Assembly: GCA_964616275.1 (NCBI GenBank)
Contig: CAZTUL010000051.1
Span: 1-16,347, forward strand
Source of the DNA: CAYZJV01 sp964616275
GTDB lineage: Bacteria > Spirochaetota > Spirochaetia > Sphaerochaetales > Sphaerochaetaceae
Length of the DNA stretch: 16,347 bases
Direction: 5' to 3'
The notes beneath the pieces are model-generated. The model saw only the letters and a list, made by a program, of their open reading frames with translations, did not search any database and was not told the DNA's origin. The translations under genes and the position numbers were made by a program. Below, one piece after another: positions 1 through 7,300 of this stretch. Within the stretch, counting starts at the first letter, position 1, and every line of letters starts with the position of its first letter.

Positions 1-3
1 GCC

Positions 4-51
4 AATCAGCACATCACCACCGTCAAAGACGGTGGATTTCTAAGACTGATT
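4..51. repeat. Nested inverted repeat with a perfect GC-rich hairpin
   Basis: CCACCGTC (17-24) and GACGGTGG (28-35) form a perfect 8-bp stem around an AAA loop. An outer pair, AATCAG (4-9) and CTGATT (46-51), encloses it with unequal internal loops. The strand after the inner stem reads ATTTCT, a poor uridine tract, so this could be a weak intrinsic terminator for a gene left of the window. A compact hairpin inside a larger imperfect stem is also typical of the ends of IS200/IS605-type elements and of REP-like repeats. No transposase is visible, so the choice cannot be made here. Confidence 0.45.
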
Positions 52-170
52 AAAGCATGCTCAGGGGAATCGTGCGAAAGCAGCTCGAGAATTGGGAATT
101 ACTGAACGTATCATGGGATTAAGAATTGAAAAATTCCATATTAATACTGAAAAGTATAAAGTACCATAAC

Positions 171-214
171 CTACCAAAATGTAGCTTTTGACATATAGTA
201 CTACCTGTTGGTAG
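171..214. promoter_or_regulatory. Paired CTAC-N6-GTAG palindromes upstream of amtB
   Basis: Two 14-bp inverted repeats lie at 171-184 (CTACCAAAATGTAG) and 201-214 (CTACCTGTTGGTAG). Their centres are 30 bp apart, about three helical turns. They lie roughly 200 and 170 bp upstream of the predicted amtB transcription start, a usual distance for a sigma-54 enhancer. The same arrangement recurs before glnN at 2083-2130, and in both places the left site is followed by CTTTT. The likely role, by inference, is a binding site for two dimers of a nitrogen-responsive enhancer-binding protein. The box differs from the classical NtrC box, although the left site shares its ACCAAAATG core. Confidence 0.72.
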
Positions 215-216
215 GA

Positions 217-350
217 TTTCTCTCCCTATGGGAAACTCTTTATTTCTATAGATAATACAAGTGTAATCAAACAATAGATAATTTTAATTCACAATATAAT
301 AAGTAGTTATATTGCTATCCACAATAATTTCTTGTGCACCTCTAGTGTAT
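217..350. other. AT-rich spacer between enhancer pair and amtB promoter
   Basis: This stretch contains no convincing gene on either strand. It is strongly AT-rich, as is common for the bendable DNA that lets an activator loop onto a sigma-54 holoenzyme. An IHF-like sequence (AATCAA, four bases, then TAG) lies at 265-277, with one mismatch to the usual WATCAA-N4-TTR consensus. With this base composition, that match may be chance. Confidence 0.35.
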
Positions 351-366
351 TGGCATGCAGAATGCA
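351..366 (+). promoter_or_regulatory. Sigma-54 (-24/-12) promoter of amtB
   Basis: The sequence TGGCATGCAGAATGCA carries the GG (-24) and GC (-12) dinucleotides at the required spacing of ten bases. It matches the consensus TGGCACG-N4-TTGCW at most informative positions. The expected start of transcription is near 377. That leaves a leader of about 24 nt containing the GGAGG ribosome site at 391-395 and the ATG at 401. The promoter excludes the longer reading frame that begins at a TTG at 332. Confidence 0.8.
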
Positions 367-400
367 AAGACCTTACCAACACAATCCACAGGAGGACAGC

Positions 401-1723
401 ATGAAGAATCGACGTTTTGTATTCGTGATGCTATTTTGTTTTGTTGGTACGCAAGTTATATGGTGTACCGATGTAGAGGAAATACTGTACTTGCATCAAC
501 AGGCACTTGATATGATTTGGTTATTGTTGGCAGCTGCATTGGTATTTTTCATGCAGGCGGGATTTGCCATGGTAGAAATTGGTCTCACCCGAGCAAAAAA
601 CGCAGGAAACATTATCATGAAAAATCTCATGGATTTCAGTGTAGGAGCAGTAGTGTTCTGGGCTGTCGGTTGGGCGTTCATGTATGGATCCTCAGTAGGC
701 GGTTTTATTGGAAACTCGCAGTATTTCATTGCTGGAGCAGATAATATTCTGTTTCGAGATTGGATGTTCCAGGTAGTTTTCGCAGCTACTGCCGCGACCA
801 TAGTCTCCGGTGCAATGGCTGAACGGACTCGATTTGTTGCATACCTTCTCTACAGCATCGTAATCTCGGGGATCATATATCCAGTATCAGGTCATTGGAT
901 TTGGGGTGGCGGATGGCTATCGGAACTTGGTTTCCATGATTTTGCCGGTTCTACAGTAGTACATTCTGTAGGCGGCTGGGCGGCACTCGTAGGAGCAATT
1001 ACCCTTGGTCCTCGTATAGGGAAATTTGTTACCCAGAATGGAAGAACAACCTCAAAAGCGATATGTGGACACAATTTGCCATTAGCGAGTCTAGGTGTTT
1101 TTATTCTCTGGTTTGGCTGGTACGGTTTCAATGCAGGTTCAACCTTAAGTGGAACTGATGCAACCATGGCAACCGTCGCTGTGACAACGACCTTGGCCGC
1201 ATCGGCAGGATCTATAGGGGCAATGATACTATCCTGGATTAAATTCAAAAAGCCTGATGTGAGCATGACACTGAATGGGGCTCTAGCAGGTCTTGTAGGT
1301 ATTACCGCTCCCACGGCTGTGGTCACTCCATCTGGAGCATTAATCATTGGAGTCATTGCAGGATTACTCGTGGTTATATCAGTCCAATTCATTGATTCCA
1401 GACTGCATATAGACGACCCAGTAGGTGCGGTAAGTGTACACGGAGTCTGTGGAGTGTGGGGAACGCTGGCAGTAGGACTGTTTGGTAATACCGAACAGGT
1501 TCAAGGTCTCTTCTATGGCGGCGGCTTCCACCAATTGGGAATTCAACTGATTGGTGTAATTGCAGTAGGAGCCTGGGTATTGCTTACTTCAACATTACTA
1601 TTTGGCATTATCAGGAAAACAGTGGGACTGCGAGTGGAAAAACAACAAGAGCTGGCCGGACTCGATCTATCTGAGCATAGCAGCGAATCATATAGTGGTT
1701 TCCAAATTTTCACGACCATGTAA
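401..1723 (+). CDS. amtB: Ammonium transporter AmtB
   Basis: This 440-residue protein belongs to the Amt/Mep/Rh family of ammonium channels of the inner membrane. It begins with a positively charged, hydrophobic signal-like segment (about residues 1-22), followed by about eleven membrane helices. Family landmarks are DFAGSTVVHSVGG, with Asp180 and the first pore histidine His188, and DDPVGAVSVHG, with the second pore histidine His347. The ATG at 401 is chosen because it follows GGAGG (391-395) and lies just downstream of the sigma-54 promoter; the in-frame upstream extension would be largely untranscribed. The PII gene follows 13 bp later, the classic amtB-glnK pairing, in which PII plugs the channel when nitrogen is plentiful. 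Function is confident; physiological regulation is inferred from family and context. Confidence 0.95.
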   Translation: MKNRRFVFVMLFCFVGTQVIWCTDVEEILYLHQQALDMIWLLLAAALVFFMQAGFAMVEIGLTRAKNAGNIIMKNLMDFSVGAVVFWAVGWAFMYGSSVGGFIGNSQYFIAGADNILFRDWMFQVVFAATAATIVSGAMAERTRFVAYLLYSIVISGIIYPVSGHWIWGGGWLSELGFHDFAGSTVVHSVGGWAALVGAITLGPRIGKFVTQNGRTTSKAICGHNLPLASLGVFILWFGWYGFNAGSTLSGTDATMATVAVTTTLAASAGSIGAMILSWIKFKKPDVSMTLNGALAGLVGITAPTAVVTPSGALIIGVIAGLLVVISVQFIDSRLHIDDPVGAVSVHGVCGVWGTLAVGLFGNTEQVQGLFYGGGFHQLGIQLIGVIAVGAWVLLTSTLLFGIIRKTVGLRVEKQQELAGLDLSEHSSESYSGFQIFTTM

Positions 1724-1736
1724 GGAGAAACTTAAA

Positions 1737-2078
1737 ATGAAACTGATTATCGCATATGTACAGCCGGATAAACTTACTGCAGTCAAACAGGAATTGTATA
1801 AACGGGAAATATTTAAAATCTCTGTAACGAATGCAATGGGGTGCGGACAACAGAGAGGATATACCGAAGTCTATCGCGGTGTAGATATTGAAGTGAATCT
1901 GCTCCGCAAAGTACGTATTGAAATTGCGGTGAATGACGATTTTGTACAAGCAACCACGGAGGCAATACTCGTTGGAGCCGGCACTCATTCCATAGGAGAT
2001 GGGAAAATTTTCATACTGCCTGTTGAACAGTGCATTCGAATCCGCAATAACGATACTGGACCATCTGCAATAGGCTAA
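1737..2078 (+). CDS. glnK: Nitrogen regulatory protein PII (GlnB/GlnK family)
   Basis: This 113-residue PII protein aligns with E. coli GlnB without gaps, so numbering is shared. It retains Gln39, Lys58, the GDGK motif (87-90), Arg101 and Arg103, which form the ATP and 2-oxoglutarate sites. The T-loop runs GCGQQRGYTEVYRGVDIE. Position 51, the tyrosine uridylylated by GlnD in proteobacteria, is Ile here, so classical uridylylation is not expected; Tyr42 and Tyr46 remain. The start at ATG 1737 is set by AAGGAG at 1722-1727, which overlaps the amtB stop, and by alignment to the family N-terminus. Linkage to amtB favours a GlnK-type role, gating AmtB in response to 2-oxoglutarate and ATP/ADP. The symbol is by context; glnB is equally defensible on sequence. 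Confidence 0.93.
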   Translation: MKLIIAYVQPDKLTAVKQELYKREIFKISVTNAMGCGQQRGYTEVYRGVDIEVNLLRKVRIEIAVNDDFVQATTEAILVGAGTHSIGDGKIFILPVEQCIRIRNNDTGPSAIG

Positions 2079-2082
2079 TTCC

Positions 2083-2130
2083 CTACATACATGTAGCTTT
2101 TTACGCGCAATACCTACAAAAATGTAGGTA
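2083..2130. promoter_or_regulatory. Paired CTAC-N6-GTAG palindromes upstream of glnN
   Basis: The sites are CTACATACATGTAG (2083-2096) and CTACAAAAATGTAG (2114-2127). The second extends to a 20-bp inverted repeat with 7-bp arms, TACCTAC and GTAGGTA (2111-2130). Centre spacing is 31 bp, almost the same as the pair before amtB. Centres lie about 120 and 89 bp upstream of the predicted glnN start, a good enhancer position for a sigma-54 promoter. The left site begins four bases after the PII stop codon and is followed by CTTTTT, so as RNA it could also form a weak terminator hairpin for amtB-PII. Recurrence upstream of amtB favours a DNA-binding role as well. Confidence 0.75.
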
Positions 2131-2182
2131 TTTGCCAACTCAAAAATTATTATCTCTTTTCAATATATATAGATAGGTAAGT

Positions 2183-2198
2183 TGGCACACTTGTTGCT
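2183..2198 (+). promoter_or_regulatory. Sigma-54 (-24/-12) promoter of glnN-gltBD
   Basis: TGGCACACTTGTTGCT matches the sigma-54 consensus TGGCACG-N4-TTGCW at all but one defined position, with GG at 2184-2185 and GC at 2196-2197. Transcription should begin near 2209, giving a leader of about 24 nt, the same as for amtB. It settles the glnN start: the in-frame TTG at 2182 lies inside the promoter and cannot be translated from this transcript. Confidence 0.9.
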
Positions 2199-2232
2199 TG
2201 TATATGCAAAATCGGCGAAGGGAGAATTTCAA

Positions 2233-4353
2233 ATGACTGGATGCATTGATTATACAAAAACCTCACTCTTAGAGGTATATGGCGAGCATTGTTTTAGCGA
2301 TTCAGTAATGCGCGAACGGTTACCTAGTAAGGTTTATCATGAATTGAAGGCAATACAAATCGGAGAGAAACACTTCTCTTCTCAAGTCGCTGAAGTTGTA
2401 GCAAATGCCATGAAAGATTGGGCAATTGAACGAGGGGCTACACATTTCACTCACTGGTTCCAACCGCTCACAGGTCTTACTGCAGAGAAACATGACTCTT
2501 TCATCTCTCCTTGTTCAGACGGGTCTATACTTCTCGAATTTTCAGGAAAAGAGCTGATTCAAGGAGAACCGGACGCATCATCCTTTCCAAATGGTGGATT
2601 GAGAGCAACTTTTGAAGCACGAGGATACACTGCATGGGACACAAGCTCTCCTGCAGTGATTAAGGATGTACAAGGAGTAAAGACCCTTATCATTCCCACG
2701 GCATTTATCTCCTATACTGGAGAAGCACTCGACAAGAAGGTTCCACTCTTACGATCTATGTCAGCAATAAATAGCACCGCATTACGAGTCCTTCGAGCTA
2801 TGGGTAACACAACCTGTTCTCGAATATTCACCCATGTAGGTCCGGAGCAAGAATACTTCCTTATTGACAAAGAATACTACGATAAACGGTTAGATCTTCG
2901 ACTCTGCGGACGTACTGTATTAGGAGCAAAAAGTGCTAAGGGACAAGAAATGGCTGACCACTACTTCGGGGCAATAAAAGAACGAATCGCCGTATTCATG
3001 AAAGAATTGAACTATGAATTGTGGCGTCTTGGGATATCTGCTAAAACTCAGCATAATGAAGTAGCACCCAATCAGTTTGAGATTGCCACAATTTATGAAT
3101 CGGCAAACATTTCAACAGACACTAATCAGTTACTCATGGAGACAATAAAAACCGTAGCTCAGCATCATGGCTTAGTAGCATTACTTCATGAAAAACCGTT
3201 CGAAGGAGTCAACGGTTCGGGAAAACACAACAACTGGTCTATTGCAACAGATGATGGTCAGAACTTACTTGGACCGGGCGATAGCCCGGGAGAAAATGTC
3301 CAATTTCTTCTATTTCTCACCTCAATCATCAAGGCTGTCGATCAATATGGAATCCTGCTTCGTCTCTCTGCTGCAACAAGTGGAAATGATCATAGACTTG
3401 GAGCTAACGAAGCTCCTCCCGCAATCGTTTCGCTCTATCTTGGAAACGCGTTAACTGAAATTTTAGATTCTCTAGCAGAAGACAGACCCATAGTAAAGCG
3501 CGACGGGAAACGTGTAGAGCTCGGCCTCACAACCATACCAACCTTCCCCTCGGATGATACCGACAGAAACAGAACATCTCCTTTTGCTTTCACAGGAAAT
3601 AAATTCGAGTTCAGAATGGTTGGATCTTCACAATCACTTGCCGGTCCTAACACTATGTTGAATGTGGCGGTCGCCGAGGTGCTCCTTGAAGTCGCTGAGC
3701 GTTTGGAGAAATCAAAGGAAATATTAACAGAGGCAAAATCCATAATAAGAGAATTCTATTCCGCTCATAAAAAAATAATTTTTAATGGAAATGGCTACTC
3801 AACCGACTGGACAAGGGAGGCTCAAAACCGAGGACTCCCAAATCTTACCAGTGCTGTTGACGCGTTAGTACATCTTGATGACCCTGAATTTATTCATCTA
3901 TTTGAAAAACATCATGTTTTCAGTGCAGCAGAGCTTAAATCTCGTAAAGAGATCTATTTGGAGACGTACTCGGAACAATTGCATATTGAAGGTTCAGTAA
4001 TGGTGAAAATGGTTAGACAGATGGCGATCCCAGCTGCTCATGCATATTTAGATAAAATTATAACTTCACTCGAATCTCAAAAAAGAGCAAATCTATCTCC
4101 TCAGACTCAACAACAGTTAGCACAGGTAATATTTGACCATCTTGAATCAGCCTTGAAGGCCATCAGTATACTCGAAGACTCTCTCATTGAAGCAGAGATG
4201 ATTACAGATGTTCCAACGAAAGCACGATATTATCGTGATGCTGTGGTACCGAAGATGTCCCAAGTGAGAAGGCATGTTGATGCATTAGAGCTTCTCTCTG
4301 ATGCTGCTGCGTGGCCCTACCCCTCGTACGAAGATATGCTATTTCGCCTCTGA
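2233..4353 (+). CDS. glnN: Glutamine synthetase type III
   Basis: This 706-residue enzyme is a type III glutamine synthetase, much longer than the roughly 450-residue type I enzyme and normal for the GlnN family. It makes glutamine from glutamate, ammonia and ATP in the cytosol. Recognisable segments are GPEQEYFLID (from residue 203), the glutamate and metal site; NEVAPNQFEIATIYE; GSGKHNNWSIATDDG (around 331-336), the nucleotide region; and RLGANEAPPAIVSLYLG. The ATG at 2233 follows AAGGGAG (2218-2224) and lies downstream of the sigma-54 promoter. Type III enzymes are generally not adenylylated, so control here is probably transcriptional, by the promoter and palindromes upstream. gltB follows after 37 bp with no terminator-like structure, so co-transcription is likely. 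It supplies the glutamine that GltBD consumes. Confidence 0.95.
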   Translation: MTGCIDYTKTSLLEVYGEHCFSDSVMRERLPSKVYHELKAIQIGEKHFSSQVAEVVANAMKDWAIERGATHFTHWFQPLTGLTAEKHDSFISPCSDGSILLEFSGKELIQGEPDASSFPNGGLRATFEARGYTAWDTSSPAVIKDVQGVKTLIIPTAFISYTGEALDKKVPLLRSMSAINSTALRVLRAMGNTTCSRIFTHVGPEQEYFLIDKEYYDKRLDLRLCGRTVLGAKSAKGQEMADHYFGAIKERIAVFMKELNYELWRLGISAKTQHNEVAPNQFEIATIYESANISTDTNQLLMETIKTVAQHHGLVALLHEKPFEGVNGSGKHNNWSIATDDGQNLLGPGDSPGENVQFLLFLTSIIKAVDQYGILLRLSAATSGNDHRLGANEAPPAIVSLYLGNALTEILDSLAEDRPIVKRDGKRVELGLTTIPTFPSDDTDRNRTSPFAFTGNKFEFRMVGSSQSLAGPNTMLNVAVAEVLLEVAERLEKSKEILTEAKSIIREFYSAHKKIIFNGNGYSTDWTREAQNRGLPNLTSAVDALVHLDDPEFIHLFEKHHVFSAAELKSRKEIYLETYSEQLHIEGSVMVKMVRQMAIPAAHAYLDKIITSLESQKRANLSPQTQQQLAQVIFDHLESALKAISILEDSLIEAEMITDVPTKARYYRDAVVPKMSQVRRHVDALELLSDAAAWPYPSYEDMLFRL

Positions 4354-4390
4354 ATCAACTTTATAGTTCACACCAGTTTGAGGAGGACCT

Positions 4391-7300
4391 ATGGAAGACA
4401 GAAGGGAACAGATAACGGTAGAAACGCTAAGGAAAGAAGTACTACGTACTGGCAGTTACGGACTCTATAATACTGCCTTTGAACACGACAGTTGTGGAGT
4501 CGGATTTGTAGCACATCTTGATGGGATTCCGCGCAAATCTATCATTACCCAGAGTCTGCAAGTCCTTGAAAACATGGAACATCGAGGAGCCGTTGGAGGA
4601 GATGCTCAAACAGGTGATGGGGCAGGGATAATGCTGCAAATACCAGATCAGTTTCTTCGGAAGACAGTCCCACACATAATTCCTTCAGAGGTTCAAAACT
4701 ATGCTGTTGGTGTAGTTTTTCTTCCGAAACAGGAGACTGAATGCCAATTCTATATGAAAGCTATTGAGCAAATATCGAAAAAGGAAGGCTTCCAGTTTCT
4801 TGGCTGGAGAGATGTTCCTGTATGCTCAAACATTCTCGGAGCAATGGCAATGGAGACTGAACCGTCGACTAAACAGTGGTTTCTTTCACATAAGATCCTC
4901 GAAGGAGATGATTTACAGCGAGCTCTCTATATTCTGAGAAGAAAAATTGAGAAATCATTTTTATCATCGGATAACGATACGACACAATGTTATGTGTGCA
5001 GTCTCTCTCATACGATACTCATCTATAAAGGGATGCTCACGGGGAACCAGGTGGGACAATATTTTACCGATCTACTTCATCCGGACATTGCAAGTGCTTT
5101 TTGTATTGTACATTCACGATTCAGTACGAACACACTTCCGCAATGGAAATTAGCTCAACCATTCAGACATATAGCGCACAACGGAGAGATAAACACACTT
5201 CGAGGGAATATTAATCGGCAGAAAGCACGAGAAGGATTCATGTCTTCGCAACTACTGGGGGCAGAGCTTGATGCAATAACACCAATTATTGACAATACAG
5301 GAAGTGATTCTGCTGTATTCGACAACGTATTGGAACTATTCACGATGGCTGGTCGAAGTATTCCTCACGTCATGATGATGATGATTCCTGAAGCCTATGG
5401 TCCAGACATTCAGATGAGTGCTGACAAACGAGCTTTCTACGAATATCACTCGATTCTCATGGAACCATGGGATGGTCCCGCTGCCATGGTATTCACTGAT
5501 GGACGATACGTAGGGGCAACACTAGACCGAAATGGTCTCAGGCCAGCACGATATACCATAACTCAAGATGGACTTGTAGTTCTTGCCTCTGAGACAGGGG
5601 TATTGGACATTCCTGTTGAACAAATTAGAGCTAAAGGAAGATTGTTGCCTGGGAAAATGTTTTTAGTGGATTTGCAACAACACACTATCGTTCCCGACAA
5701 TGTTATTAAATCAAAGCTCTTCCGCCAGTATCCATACCGAAGATGGGTTAAGGATAGTCGTATTGAATTACGCGGATTATTTGCTCCATCTGGAGTTCCC
5801 TCAATAGAGAAACAGGAATTGCTTGAAAAACAAATACTCTTTGGATATACAGACGAAGATATTAAAACAATTATTACTCCTATGGCCATACAGGGACAGG
5901 AAGCTATTGGGTCCATGGGTAATGACACTGGTCTTTCGGTATTCTCCGAACATCAGCACTTGCTATTCTCTTATTTCAAGCAAATGTTTGCCCAAGTAAC
6001 AAATCCGCCCATTGATCCTCTCCGTGAACAATTGATGATGTCTCTCGAAAGTTATATAGAAAACGAGAGTAACCCTCTTGATATTGACCAGCGTCAATAT
6101 AGAAGTCTCAAATTAAACCACCCAGTTCTTAGTTCCCGAGATATGGCAAGAATTCGAAGTAATACGCACGAGGATTTGAAGACTGCAGATATTGACATAA
6201 CGTTCCCCGTAGAAACTGGTATAAATGGAATAGAAACAACGATGAACCGTATTTTTCAGGAGGCAATACAGTGTGTAGATCGGGGAGTTTCCCTGCTTAT
6301 TCTCACCGATACACATGCCGGTAAAAACCGAGTGGCAATACCTTCTTTACTCGCAGTCTCTGGTCTTCACCACTTTATGCTCGAAAAACGGTTGCGTGGT
6401 CGAATTGGTATCATCATTGAAACAGGTGAGGTGAGAGAGGTCTCCCATTTTGCAATACATGTGGCCTTCGGCTGTGATGCAATATCACCCTATATAGCTT
6501 TTGCAACAGTACGGCAACTTGCTGAATCGGGAGATTTGGGAAAGCTAAGTCCAGAACTCGCAGCAGACAATTATGTCAATGCAGTGAAAAAGGGATTATT
6601 GAAAACATTCAGCAGAATGGGAATATCAACACTTCATAGTTTCTTCAACACACAACTCTTTGAGGCTGTGGGCCTCAGTGAAGAACTTATCCAAGCCTAC
6701 TTCACAGGAACTATATCCCGAATTGGAGGCATTGGACTTCAAGAACTTGCCGACGATGCACTATACCGGTATAGATGTGCCTATCCCGCAACCCTGGCAG
6801 GACCAACTCTTCGTGAACCCGGAGGAGCCTACAGATACCGAAGAAATGCTGAAGCACACTATTGGTCACCAGAGACCATCACACTTCTTCAACAAGCTAC
6901 CCAAACAAATGACTATTCGCTGTATAAAGAGTTCTCCGCAAAAATGGATACTGCTTATCGTAATCATGGAGAACTCCGGGGTCTTCTTGAGTTCACACAG
7001 AATAACCCAATCTCACTTGATGAAGTAGAATCAGTAGAATCAATTATGAAACGATTCGTATCTGCCGCGATGTCTATTGGATCCATTAGCAAAGAAGCCC
7101 ACGAAACGATTGCCATTGCAATGAACCGTATCGGTGCAAAAAGCAATAGTGGTGAGGGGGGTGAAGATCCACAACGAATAGTCCCTTTGCCGAACGGAGA
7201 TTCCATGCGTTCTCGCATTAAGCAAATTGCTTCTGGAAGGTTTGGAGTTACGACCGAATATATTATGAGTGCCGATGAAATACAGATTAAAATGGCTCAA

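Noticed and set aside
1..105. Open plus-strand frame from the window edge to a TGA at 103-105, which could be the tail of an upstream gene
   Set aside because: The 34 residues match no family I recognise, and the frame contains the strong hairpin at 17-35. It cannot be separated from chance.
188..216. TTGACA at 188-193 as a -35 box between the amtB palindromes
   Set aside because: No -10 hexamer is found at 16-18 bp spacing; the sequence there is the second palindrome.
332..400. N-terminal extension of AmtB from a TTG codon
   Set aside because: It spans the sigma-54 promoter and the ribosome site of the ATG at 401, so it would not be transcribed in full.
892..1392. Long minus-strand reading frame opposite amtB, and similar frames opposite gltB, glnN and the signalling genes
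   Set aside because: They lie wholly antisense to confident genes, have low-complexity or non-family sequence, and lack ribosome sites.
1602..1736. N-terminal extension of the PII protein overlapping amtB
   Set aside because: PII proteins begin with MK-I/L at the 1737 start. The extension is an out-of-frame reading of the amtB end, and a good ribosome site precedes 1737.
6660..7028. A 122-codon plus-strand frame inside gltB that might indicate a frameshift
   Set aside because: The gltB frame is continuous with family motifs on both sides, so this is an overlapping shadow frame.
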